A stretch of DNA of 39,308 nucleotides, taken from the NCBI GenBank assembly GCA_016934975.1, contig JAFGRV010000380.1, positions 1 to 39,308 of the forward strand, written 5' to 3'. Positions 10,068-17,915 of this stretch are shown here, piece by piece. The stretch is from Spirochaetales bacterium (GTDB lineage Bacteria; Spirochaetota; Spirochaetia; SZUA-6; JAFGRV01). The translations under genes were made by a program, and so were the position numbers. The notes under the pieces were generated by a model, which saw only the letters and a list, made by a program, of their open reading frames with translations, searched no databases and had not been told where the DNA came from. Numbering within the stretch: the stretch's first letter is position 1; each line of letters starts with the position of its first letter.

Positions 10068-10493
10068 CAATTTAAACAAGTACCTGTGTATGTTGTTTGT
10101 GCAAATGAGGTACAAGGTGATCTGGATAGAGAACTTGCTTTAATAAAGGAGTTTTCAACGGGCAATGAACGGGTCCGGTTTATCGAAGAGGTGCTCGATG
10201 AGAGTTTAAAAGGGGATCATCTGTTAGAGGAATATATGCATATTGCTTTTTCCCTGTACAGAGGTGAGATAAATCGTGTACTTTCAAAGAAGGGAGTGAG
10301 TATGACTATTGTAGAGAAAAATATCCGGGACTGGGTTGAACAGTTGGGATTAAAAGATAAATATAAGAAAGAAGAGAAACAGAGTGTTGCAATAAAAATG
10401 CTGGAACGAGGGGATTCCGTAGAAGAGGTTATGGAGGTTATTGATTTAACCCGGGAAGAGATTATGAAGATCAAGAAGGAAATGGATGTATAA
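10068..10493 (+). pseudogene. C-terminal remnant of the same Rpn-like gene
   Basis: The frame reads QFKQVPVYVVCANE and then DRELALIKEFSTGNERVRF, AFSLYRGEINRVL and TIVEKNIRDWVEQLGL, the usual C-terminal half of this Rpn-like family, ending in a Lys/Glu-rich tail with an MLERGDSVEEVMEVIDLT segment. That last part resembles the helical repeat near the end of many Rpn relatives. The ORF-track GTG at 10086 is probably just the first in-frame valine and not a real start, because it is internal to the conserved PVYVV strand and has no ribosome binding site. The piece is in frame-continuity with the upstream remnant once the palindromic insertion is removed. Confidence 0.7.
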
Positions 10494-10622
10494 TTCAGGC
10501 TGTCCAATAACCTTTATTGTAAAGGAATGATCGTATAGCATCGTTAAAATTATATACCTGCTCTAAACTCCAAAAAAAATCGCCTATTTCCCAAACAGAC
10601 CCATCCCCCGGGCATAAATTTC

Positions 10623-11432
10623 TCACTCAAATCTTATTGTCCCGGGATCAAAGTCCGGTTCCGGATAGTGAAGATCCATGTCTTTTAATGTCTCTATCAC
10701 AATCTCTGCAACAAGTAAGTCCCGAAACCACCGGGTTTCTGCCGGAATAATATACCAGGGGGCTTGTTTTGTGGAACATCGTGAGAGAGCGGTCTCGAAT
10801 GCCTTCATATAGTCGTCCCATCGTTCCCGTTCTTTTAAGTCTGCGGGATTAAACTTCCAGTATTTATCCGGTCTGGAAAGGCGGCGTTCAAATCGTTCTT
10901 TCTGGTAGTTTTTTGAAATATGAAGATAAAACTTTACAATCCTCGTTCCCTCATCATGCAGCAGCCTTTCAATATTATTTATATGGTCATATCGTCTTTC
11001 GATTGTTTTTTCCGGGGCGAATTTTTTTACCTTTACAATGAGAACATCCTCGTAGTGCGATCTGTTGAAAACACCGATATAGCCTTTGGAAGGGGTCTGC
11101 GCGTGGATTCTCCACAAAAAATCGTGGGCAAGTTCATGTGATGTGGGTGCTTTAAAGGAGGTGACTTTACATCCCGCCGGATTCAGGGGTCCAAGGACAT
11201 TACGGATCGTTGAGTCTTTACCCCCGGCATCCATGGCCTGAAAAACAATCAAAAGGGATTGTTTTGATTCGGCATAGAGTACTTCCTGAAGTTCCTGCAG
11301 CTTCTCCGTTTGTTCCCTGAATCTTTCTTTTCCCTCGTCTTTGTCCATTTTCCCTTTATATTCCGTGTCGATTTTATCAAGCCGGACACTATCACCCTCT
11401 TTTACACGGAAATCTTTTATATCAATACCCAT
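10623..11432 (-). CDS. ppk2: Polyphosphate:nucleotide phosphotransferase, PPK2 family (class III-like)
   Basis: The 269-residue product aligns by eye along its whole length with class III PPK2 enzymes such as the Meiothermus ruber protein. Walker A is in FQAMDAGGKDST (about 65-75), the second phosphate-binding motif is FNRSHYEDVL (122-131), and SFKAPT, HDFLWR, LHISK, KYWKFNPAD and APWYIIPA are all conserved. The family moves phosphate from polyphosphate to AMP, ADP or both, in the cytoplasm; class III members are known to accept both. GGAGGT eight bases before the ATG supports the start. It stands alone between the Rpn-like relic and the MarR-led operon. Confidence 0.93.
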   Translation of the reverse strand: MGIDIKDFRVKEGDSVRLDKIDTEYKGKMDKDEGKERFREQTEKLQELQEVLYAESKQSLLIVFQAMDAGGKDSTIRNVLGPLNPAGCKVTSFKAPTSHELAHDFLWRIHAQTPSKGYIGVFNRSHYEDVLIVKVKKFAPEKTIERRYDHINNIERLLHDEGTRIVKFYLHISKNYQKERFERRLSRPDKYWKFNPADLKERERWDDYMKAFETALSRCSTKQAPWYIIPAETRWFRDLLVAEIVIETLKDMDLHYPEPDFDPGTIRFE

Positions 11433-11649
11433 ATTTGTTACCTCCCATGAGAGATGAGTAAAAGTATAGTGTGACCTCCTTTTTTTTTCAACACAACCTT
11501 GGGAATTCCTTAAAACAACGGTGCCGGCCAGTCATTACGGTATCGGTGAAATCGGTAAACACCATCAGACAAAAAACTGATTGTCCGCGATAGAATAAGG
11601 TATTACATTATTAATGGAAGTATGTTGGAGGTTTTCATACTGTTTTGCG

Positions 11650-11726
11650 ATGAGTTTGTCAGTTTCACTTCTCTGTATATGATAATATTCATAAAGAAGC
11701 AGAAAGCAAGAAACTGACAAACTCAT
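11650..11726. repeat. Inverted repeat with 17-base perfect arms
   Basis: ATGAGTTTGTCAGTTTC (11650-11666) is repeated in reverse complement at 11710-11726, with a 43-base centre that contains a weaker dyad (TATGATAATATTCATA). It lies in the 500-base gap between ppk2 and the MarR gene, reading through a 77-codon minus frame that I do not consider a gene. It could be a small palindromic mobile unit or a very stable terminator/attenuator. The rest of 11433-11898 shows nothing I recognise. Confidence 0.8.
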
Positions 11727-11898
11727 AGTTTTTTTTAAAGATGCGAAAATATCCTCATAGAAATTGGGTTTTAGAACAAGAAAAATAGAAAAGCGCATAA
11801 CGGGAATAACAAATATACAAAATCTTATCCCTGCACAATTTCCATCTTAAGAATTCCATAAAATTTATTAAAATTAATTATAAAAAACAGCAGAAGAT

Positions 11899-11928
11899 GT
11901 TGCCATTAGCAACTAAATATGCTATTAT
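11899..11928 (+). promoter_or_regulatory. Promoter and operator of the MarR-led operon
   Basis: TTGCCA (11901-11906) and TATTAT (11923-11928) form a sigma-70-like pair with a 16-base spacer. The palindrome GTTGC-CATTA-GCAAC (11899-11913) covers the -35 box, a usual place for an autoregulatory MarR operator. The -10 box ends 6 bases before the ATG, so transcription should start at or very near the start codon. Confidence 0.6.
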
Positions 11929-11934
11929 CTATGT

Positions 11935-12357
11935 ATGACACAGTTGATGGATATGATTATCAAATTAAAAGGCTGTTGTGAACGGGAAGAAAAAAATATC
12001 AGCTCTTCCCTGGGTCTAAAGCCCTCGGAGTACAGGACCCTCGCCCTTATCAAGGAAGGATGCGATTATACGAATGACCAATTATCGGAAGAGACAGGTC
12101 TTTCAAAATCAAGAGGGAGCAGGGTTTTTGAGAATTTGGTAAAAAAAGGGTTTTTATTGCGCCGCGAGAATGCCATGGATAAACGCAGTTTCCTCTATGA
12201 GTTGACAAATGACGGAAAGCGGGTAAAGATGGAAATAGCAGTTTTAAAAAAAGTGTGCGAAAATAAAATACTTTTGAGTATCAAAGATCAGGATCATGAT
12301 ATAATACATCAGGGTCTTTATCTTTTGTTACATGTCATGGAGGGAAAGAGTAAATGA
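11935..12357 (+). CDS. MarR-family transcriptional regulator
   Basis: This 140-residue protein has the MarR winged-helix core: YRTLALIKEGCDYTNDQLSEETGLSKS (helix-turn-helix) and VKKGFLLRRENAMDKRSFLYELTNDG (wing with the Asp-Lys-Arg motif). Helical ends would give the dimer interface. It has vicinal cysteines at 14-15 (KGCCERE) and further cysteines near 44 and 86, so a thiol- or metalloid-sensing mode is conceivable. There is no ribosome binding site and the predicted transcription start is at the ATG, suggesting a leaderless message. The methyltransferase ATG overlaps its stop by 4 bases, so it heads the operon and likely represses it through the palindrome over its own promoter. Confidence 0.88.
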   Translation: MTQLMDMIIKLKGCCEREEKNISSSLGLKPSEYRTLALIKEGCDYTNDQLSEETGLSKSRGSRVFENLVKKGFLLRRENAMDKRSFLYELTNDGKRVKMEIAVLKKVCENKILLSIKDQDHDIIHQGLYLLLHVMEGKSK

Positions 12358-12989
12358 ATGAACAGGTAAAAGAATCGATTACAGTGAGATATAATAAATT
12401 GGCACACATGAGTTGCTGTCTTTCCTGCGGCGGTGCCATTAAGCATGCTCATATTAAACCGGGAGAACAGTGCCTGGATCTTGGAAGCGGCAGAGGGCAG
12501 GATGTCATACGAATGGCGGAAGAGGCCGGACCTTCCGGGTTTGCCTATGGAATTGATCTTTCGGAAGGCATGATAGAAAAAGCGAAAAAGAATGCTCACA
12601 AATTCAATATTTCAAACCTGGAGTTTATACAATCGGAATTGGAAATCCTCCCCATTAAAGATGACTCAATCGATGTTGTGATATCCAATTGTACGATTAA
12701 TCATGCCAGGGACAAAGGGGCGGTCTATAAAGAGATTTACCGGGTCCTTAAAAAGGGGGGACGGATCGTTATCAGCGATATTTATTCCCTTGACACCGTA
12801 CCCCCGGAATACGCCGAAGACCCGCAATCAATCTCGGAATGCTGGGGCGGTGCTATCACCAAAGATACCTACATCCGGGTGCTTGAGGAAGCCGGATTTA
12901 ATGAAGTTGTTATTGTGGATGAAAGTGAACCGTATGACAAAGGAAAAATTGTTGTAGCAAGTTTTACTTTTATCGCTTATAAACGATAA
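12354..12989 (+). CDS. ArsM-like SAM-dependent methyltransferase
   Basis: A class I methyltransferase of 211 residues: SAM-binding motif I CLDLGSGRGQD (40-50), acidic motif YGIDLSEGM, motif LPIKDDSIDVVISNCTIN (99-116) and RVLKKGGRIVISD (130-142). The wording SNCTIN (Cys113) and ECWGGA (Cys163) corresponds to the two arsenite-binding cysteines of ArsM (SNCVIN and CxAGA), and there is a Cys-rich N-terminus, SCCLSCGG (Cys21, 22, 25). It lacks the C-terminal extension of full-size ArsM (usually well over 250 residues). It may methylate arsenic(III), or be a repurposed relative that acts on the small peptide or another thiol. It is translationally coupled to the MarR gene and is followed by the peptide gene after 11 bases. 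Confidence 0.8.
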   Translation: MNEQVKESITVRYNKLAHMSCCLSCGGAIKHAHIKPGEQCLDLGSGRGQDVIRMAEEAGPSGFAYGIDLSEGMIEKAKKNAHKFNISNLEFIQSELEILPIKDDSIDVVISNCTINHARDKGAVYKEIYRVLKKGGRIVISDIYSLDTVPPEYAEDPQSISECWGGAITKDTYIRVLEEAGFNEVVIVDESEPYDKGKIVVASFTFIAYKR

Positions 12990-13000
12990 GGAGGTGTGGA

Positions 13001-13105
13001 ATGAAATCACTTATTAAAAAGGACAAAAAGGCAGAAGTGAATGCCTCAAAAAAAGCATTATGTTGCGCGAAGTTGTCTACAAAAGCAGTGGGGTGTCATG
13101 ACTAA
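13001..13105 (+). CDS. 34-residue Cys-containing peptide, candidate RiPP precursor
   Basis: Too short for the ORF track, but AAGGAGGTGTGGA gives it one of the strongest ribosome binding sites in the window, 5-8 bases before the ATG. The product has a Lys-rich N-terminal half (MKSLIKKDKKAEVNASKK, leader-like) and a C-terminal half with Cys21-Cys22 and Cys32, ending GCHD. Its TAA overlaps the ATG of the radical SAM gene by one base (TAATG), so the two are translationally coupled. A small peptide immediately before a radical SAM/SPASM enzyme is the classic arrangement of radical-SAM-modified RiPPs (sactipeptides, CbpA/CbpB-like and similar pairs). Which residues are modified is unknown. No in-frame TGA, so no selenocysteine is implied. 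Confidence 0.8.
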   Translation: MKSLIKKDKKAEVNASKKALCCAKLSTKAVGCHD

Positions 13106-14433
13106 TGTTGAAGGTATCGAAGTATAATATCATCACAAAAGTGAAAGACTCACCGGATTATTTTATTATGAATGCTTTAAGCGGCAGTGCGGATATCCTC
13201 ACTGCCGCCGAGTATTCCCTGATAAAACAAGGGAATATTCCCGATAATCCCGATTTTATTGAAAAGGGTTATGTGGTTGATGAAGCAGCGGAGGAAAAAC
13301 GATTCAGGGAAGAGTATTTCAAGTTTCTCGATCAAAGGGATGATGAAGAAATCCAGTTGTTTTTTATTCCTTCGTACGCCTGTAATTTTAATTGCTTTTA
13401 TTGTTACCAGGATGAATATACGACAGAGAAATCTTCTCTTACACATGAAATAATAGATGCTTTCTTTCATTATATTGATAAGGAATTCGGCATCAGGAAA
13501 AAATATATTACCCTCTTCGGGGGTGAACCTCTTCTGCCGTCTGCGCATCAGAAGGCTATGATCGACTATTTCATAGAACAGACGAACAAGCGAGGTCTCG
13601 GAATTTCCGTGGTGACAAATGGTTACCTTCTTTCGGATTATCTCCCGATCCTTCGAAAAGCAAAGATCCGTGAAATCCAGGTAACCCTGGACGGAACCGC
13701 GAGCTGCCACAATAAACGACGCCCCCTGAAAAATGGCGATCCTACTTTCGACAGAATCGTCCGGGGAATCGACGCAAGTCTTGAAGCCGGGCTCCCCATC
13801 AACCTGAGGGTTGTTCTTGACAGGGAGAACCTGGCGAATCTTCCGGAGCTCGCTCATTTTGCCATGGAAAAAGGCTGGACAAAAAGCGGGCTTTTTAAAA
13901 CCCAGCTGGGAAGGAATTATGAATTGCACAGTTGTCAGCGGAATCCCGAAATCCTACTGAGCCGCCTGGAACTTCACCGGGAGTTGTATGACCTTATCAA
14001 AAAGAATCCGGAGATACTCGATTTTCATAAACCCTCTTTTTCCATCGCAAAACATCTTTTTGAAAACGGTACATTACCCCAGCCGATTTTTGATGATTGT
14101 CCCGGCGCAAAATACGAGTGGGCCTTTGATTTCCGGGGAAATATTTATGCGTGTACCGCGACCGTGGGAAAATCCGGAGAAGAGCTGGGTACCTTTTTCC
14201 CGGAAGTAAAGAAATATGACGATAAAATAGCATGTTGGGAAGACCGTGATATTACCACAATACCCGGATGCGGGGACTGTCCGTCTCAATTGTTATGCGG
14301 TGGCGGATGCGCTTCCCTTGCGAAGAATAAAAACGGCAGCCATTTATCCAAAGATTGCAGGCCATTTACGGAACTTCTGGAGCTTGGAATTGGGTTATAT
14401 TATGATGATTCATCAGAGGAGGAAATAAAATGA
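13105..14433 (+). CDS. Radical SAM/SPASM peptide-modifying enzyme (candidate maturase)
   Basis: This 442-residue protein has an N-terminal about 85-residue region that may be a peptide-recognition domain (IIT...DYFIMNALSGSADIL), a radical SAM core with CNFNCFYC (Cys93, 97, 100) and GGEP (139-142), and a C-terminal SPASM domain. The SPASM cysteines are Cys332 and Cys350 (GNIYAC), then CxxC-x5-C-x3-C at 389, 392, 398 and 402 and a last one at 418, enough for two auxiliary 4Fe-4S clusters. Such enzymes install thioether, C-C or similar links in short peptides. The peptide gene overlaps its start and the Trx-TrxR gene overlaps its stop, so dedicated function within this operon is likely. An oxidase-maturase (anSME) role is less likely because no sulfatase is nearby. 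Confidence 0.9.
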   Translation: MLKVSKYNIITKVKDSPDYFIMNALSGSADILTAAEYSLIKQGNIPDNPDFIEKGYVVDEAAEEKRFREEYFKFLDQRDDEEIQLFFIPSYACNFNCFYCYQDEYTTEKSSLTHEIIDAFFHYIDKEFGIRKKYITLFGGEPLLPSAHQKAMIDYFIEQTNKRGLGISVVTNGYLLSDYLPILRKAKIREIQVTLDGTASCHNKRRPLKNGDPTFDRIVRGIDASLEAGLPINLRVVLDRENLANLPELAHFAMEKGWTKSGLFKTQLGRNYELHSCQRNPEILLSRLELHRELYDLIKKNPEILDFHKPSFSIAKHLFENGTLPQPIFDDCPGAKYEWAFDFRGNIYACTATVGKSGEELGTFFPEVKKYDDKIACWEDRDITTIPGCGDCPSQLLCGGGCASLAKNKNGSHLSKDCRPFTELLELGIGLYYDDSSEEEIK

Positions 14434-15719
14434 GTGAAAAAATAAAATATATCGATACAGACCAGTATGATAAGGAAGTACTTGCCGGAGGGAAGGTTGT
14501 TCTTGATTTTTATTCGACCGAATGTCCCCCCTGCGAGGCCCTTGCAGCCAAATATGAGCAATTAAGTCTCATGTATGGAGAGGATATTAAATTCTTGAAA
14601 ATTTTCCGTCAGGAAAACAGGGCTTTGGCGGAAAAACTCGGGGTCTCCGGATCTCCTACAGTTTTGTTCTATAATAATGGTGAGAGAACCGGAGATGTTC
14701 TGACTGGCGGTATTAAGCGGTCGGAGTTGATAAAAAATCTTGATGCCTTGTTACCCGAAGAAAGAATCACGGCGATTAAAGCCGGTATCAAGCCCCGGGA
14801 AACAACCTGTGATCTTCTAATCCTCGGGGGTGGTCCCGCGGGATTAACCGCCGGGATATACGCTGCCCAGGCCAAGATTAATGTTCTGCTTGTGGATATT
14901 GCCCTGACCGGGGGCCAGGTTAAAACAACACATATGGTTTCCAACTATCCCGGGTTTAAAGAGCCTCAACCCGGTTATATGCTGATGCATTATATGCAGG
15001 AGCAGGCGGTCGCCGCCGGAGTTGAGTTCCGTCAGGCTGTTGATGTTACTTCCATCAACCTCCAAAAAAAAGAGATACTCATCGATAATTATGAAACAAT
15101 TCGCGCAAAGAAAATAATTATCGCCACAGGTTCTTCCCCGAAACCTCTCGGCCTGCCTGGTGAAAAAGAATACCGGGGAAAGGGAATATCCTATTGCGCT
15201 ACCTGTGATGCGAAATATTACGAAGGAAAAGAAATCATCCTGATCGGGGGAGGTAATTCCGCCATCGAAGAGGCTTTGTTTATCGCCAGGTTTGCTTCGA
15301 AAATAACCATCGTGCACCAGTTTGCCGTATTGCAGGCAAATAAGGTTGCCCAGGAAAAGGCGTTTGCGAATGAGAAAATCAATTTTCTTTTCGAGCATGA
15401 ACCGAGGGCGTTCATTAAAAGAGATAACGGGGATATGGCTGTGGTTGTTGAAAACCTTAAGACCGGTGAACGTACAACCCTGGAAACCAGGGGAGTATTT
15501 GTTTTTGCCGGAATGCAGCCCAACCTGGATGGAATAAAAGGGAATAATGATCTTGCTTACGACAAATGGGGATATATTCAGGTTGATGATCTCATGCATA
15601 CGAACATACCGGATGTCTTCGCCGCAGGTGATGTGGCGAGCAAGCCGTTACGTCAGATCACTATCGCCACCTCGGAAGGAACCATTGCTGCTGTCCAGGC
15701 TGCAAGGGAATTGGAATAG
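14430..15719 (+). CDS. Thioredoxin-thioredoxin reductase fusion
   Basis: The first about 110 residues are a thioredoxin fold with active site CPPC (32-35) and the cis-Pro in SGSPTVLF (Pro76). Residues about 125-429 are a complete thioredoxin reductase: FAD motif GGGPAG (133-138), redox-active CATC (256-259), NADPH motif GGGNSA (273-278) and the AAGD (398-401) FAD motif. The reductase therefore carries its own thioredoxin at the N-terminus, unlike the Mycobacterium leprae fusion where thioredoxin is C-terminal. Its ATG overlaps the radical SAM stop (ATGA). The expected role is cytoplasmic NADPH-driven dithiol reduction, here probably keeping peptide cysteines or an As-S product reduced. It is the last gene of the operon and meets a convergent gene 10 bases downstream. 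Confidence 0.92.
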   Translation: MSEKIKYIDTDQYDKEVLAGGKVVLDFYSTECPPCEALAAKYEQLSLMYGEDIKFLKIFRQENRALAEKLGVSGSPTVLFYNNGERTGDVLTGGIKRSELIKNLDALLPEERITAIKAGIKPRETTCDLLILGGGPAGLTAGIYAAQAKINVLLVDIALTGGQVKTTHMVSNYPGFKEPQPGYMLMHYMQEQAVAAGVEFRQAVDVTSINLQKKEILIDNYETIRAKKIIIATGSSPKPLGLPGEKEYRGKGISYCATCDAKYYEGKEIILIGGGNSAIEEALFIARFASKITIVHQFAVLQANKVAQEKAFANEKINFLFEHEPRAFIKRDNGDMAVVVENLKTGERTTLETRGVFVFAGMQPNLDGIKGNNDLAYDKWGYIQVDDLMHTNIPDVFAAGDVASKPLRQITIATSEGTIAAVQAARELE

Positions 15720-15729
15720 TGTGATTTTT

Positions 15730-17898
15730 TTAAACTATCTCCACTTTTCCGGATTTATAAAATTCATCACCAAGCACTACTTCTGCGTTTGTATCACCAT
15801 CGTGGAAAAGAAGGGCATGGGAGACAGGCTGGAGTATTTTCTTTTCAATGAGCCGTTCAACACCTCGTGCTCCTGTTTTGTTCTTTTTCAGAAAGGAGAG
15901 TAGATAATCGCCTATTTTCTCATCATCGTATGTGAGGATAATATCCCGTTTTTTTAGCCGTTCGAGGGCCGTTTTGCACTTCAGGATGATAATTTCTTTA
16001 ATATGTTTATCATCAAGTGAATTAAAAAGGATTAATTCATCCAGCCGGGCAAGAAATTCCATGGGAAAATGATCAAGGAGTAAGTCGGTTATATCCGGTT
16101 TTGCGGCCGCTTGTTCAAAACCGACGGTTTGTTTTTTTAGATCTTCCAGGCGAAGGGCATTGGTCGTCAGGATAATGACACATTGTCTGCAATCAAGACG
16201 TTCACCTTTACTGCTCGATATTCTTCCGTTATCCAGGAGCCCGAGAAGAAGCTTGTGGACATCGGGGTGTGCTTTTTCTATTTCGTCGAAGAGGATGACT
16301 CCGCTCCCGGTAGTATGAAGCCAGTCCGTGAGGACCCCTTCTTTTTCGCTTCCCACATAACCTGCCGGAGACCCTATCAGCTTATTGATTGATCCGCCCT
16401 GATTATATTCCGCGAGATCCAGGAGGAGCAGGGAATTCCTTTTCCCGAAAAATACATTTGCTATCACTCTTGCCAGTTCCGTTTTCCCGATTCCCGACTG
16501 CCCGGCAAAGAGAAATGAACCGAGATTTTTTTCTTCCGGTCCGAAATCAAGGCGGCGGTGAATCAGGGTTGCGCATACTTTTTTTATCGGTTCATCCTGT
16601 CCGATTATCCATTTTTTTATTTCGGATTCGAGGTTGCGGAGTTCTTCCCGTATATCGCCGGTAAGGGAAGAGATCGGCCGCCCTGTCTGGCGGGAGAGGG
16701 TGTTTAACAACTCATCAATGGTAATGATATCTTTACCGGCACGTGACACATTCACACATGTCGAATCAAGGAGGTCCACGCTTTTGTCAGGCTGAAAGCG
16801 GGTCGGTAAATGGCGGTCTGTGAGGCGGATTGCTTCACGGATTACTCTTTCGGATATCTCGATGGAATGATGGCTGGTCAGGCTCCGGGCCTGGGCACGT
16901 ACCATTTTATAGGTGAGTTCTTCATCTGGTTCATCCAGGCGTATCTCCTGAAACCGCCGTGCTAATGCCGCATCCTGGTTTATATAGCGGTGAAATTCTT
17001 CGACTGTTGTGGCGCCGATGACACGAATTGACCCCCGTCCGAGAAAGGGTTTTAACAGATTCGCCGCGTCTGTTGTGACGCCTTCTGCTCTGCCCGCACC
17101 CCAGATAAGATGCATTTCATCTATAAAAAGAATCGCGGAATCAATCTCGGTAATAGTATCGATAACTGCGCTCATCCGTTCTTCAAAATCACCCCTGTAC
17201 TTTGTCCCGGCCACAAGCTTCCCCATGCTTACTTCAAATACTTTTACGCCGTTAAGACGGGGCGGAAGATTTTCTTCGGTAGCAAGATACTTAGCGAAGA
17301 GTTCGACTAATGCGGTTTTCCCGACACCTGCGGGGCCGGTAAGGGCGGGGTTTGCTTTTTGCTTCCGCAGGAGAACCTCCAGGAGTCTGTCTATTTCTTT
17401 CGGTCTGTTACAGAGTGAATCAAACTCGCCTTCGGCGGCCAGGGCGGTAAGATCCCGGCCATATTTAAGGAGCGGATTGGATATTTTTTTTACCTCAATA
17501 CCGTGAGCTGCTAAAATTCCGCTTTTCCCCTGCATCGCTTTATTTATATTTCTTTTTAAAGTATCGATGTTACAGCCTGACTGTTGTAATGTTTTATATA
17601 TTCTGTTCTCCGGGTTTTCGACGAGAAGCTTAAGCAGATGGGCGCCGTAAACAGGACCTTCGGTGGCAACTAATAGGCACGAAGTGAGTAAAGCATCATC
17701 CTCTTTGGAGGTTGTGTTTAAAAAAGGTTGTATGCTTTGTGAAAAATCTTCCAATGTCAGACCGGTTTCGTTGAATATTGCAGAAAGTTCCTTGTAAGGA
17801 TCGCTTTCCGCCCAACTGATGAGCATCGCGACAAGAGTAATGGGGGCACCGGGAAATCGTTTAATACATAGTTTTCTCAATTCGTACATGGTGATCAT
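15730..17898 (-). CDS. ClpC/ClpA-type AAA+ unfoldase subunit
   Basis: The ORF track begins at TTG 17919, but AAGGAG six bases before ATG 17898 marks the real start, giving 722 residues. Clp_N-like repeats fill about 1-140. AAA module 1 has GPAGVGKT (188-195), LFIDE (257-261) and the Arg finger in LARRF; AAA module 2 has GQSGIGKT (466-473), ILFDEIEKAHPD (535-546) and FLARLDE. There is no long ClpB-type coiled-coil M domain. A VGF tripeptide (592-594) sits where ClpC and ClpA carry their ClpP-docking loop (VGF in Bacillus ClpC), so pairing with ClpP is plausible. It follows the WD40 gene by 17 bases on the same strand, which makes it unlike the usual housekeeping clpA/clpC location. Confidence 0.88.
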   Translation of the reverse strand: MITMYELRKLCIKRFPGAPITLVAMLISWAESDPYKELSAIFNETGLTLEDFSQSIQPFLNTTSKEDDALLTSCLLVATEGPVYGAHLLKLLVENPENRIYKTLQQSGCNIDTLKRNINKAMQGKSGILAAHGIEVKKISNPLLKYGRDLTALAAEGEFDSLCNRPKEIDRLLEVLLRKQKANPALTGPAGVGKTALVELFAKYLATEENLPPRLNGVKVFEVSMGKLVAGTKYRGDFEERMSAVIDTITEIDSAILFIDEMHLIWGAGRAEGVTTDAANLLKPFLGRGSIRVIGATTVEEFHRYINQDAALARRFQEIRLDEPDEELTYKMVRAQARSLTSHHSIEISERVIREAIRLTDRHLPTRFQPDKSVDLLDSTCVNVSRAGKDIITIDELLNTLSRQTGRPISSLTGDIREELRNLESEIKKWIIGQDEPIKKVCATLIHRRLDFGPEEKNLGSFLFAGQSGIGKTELARVIANVFFGKRNSLLLLDLAEYNQGGSINKLIGSPAGYVGSEKEGVLTDWLHTTGSGVILFDEIEKAHPDVHKLLLGLLDNGRISSSKGERLDCRQCVIILTTNALRLEDLKKQTVGFEQAAAKPDITDLLLDHFPMEFLARLDELILFNSLDDKHIKEIIILKCKTALERLKKRDIILTYDDEKIGDYLLSFLKKNKTGARGVERLIEKKILQPVSHALLFHDGDTNAEVVLGDEFYKSGKVEIV

Positions 17899-17915
17899 AC
17901 AAAGCTCCTTTTTCC

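Noticed and set aside
11565-11798. 77-residue minus-strand ORF between ppk2 and MarR
   Set aside because: It is largely made by the two arms of the inverted repeat, and there is no ribosome binding site or recognisable motif.
12354-12989. Confirmed arsenite methyltransferase with gene name arsM
   Set aside because: It retains the key cysteines but is shorter than typical ArsM and sits with a peptide-modifying enzyme, so I left the symbol empty.
13001-13105. Selenocysteine-type peptide
   Set aside because: The peptide has ordinary cysteines and ends in TAA, with no in-frame TGA and no SECIS-like hairpin obvious after it.
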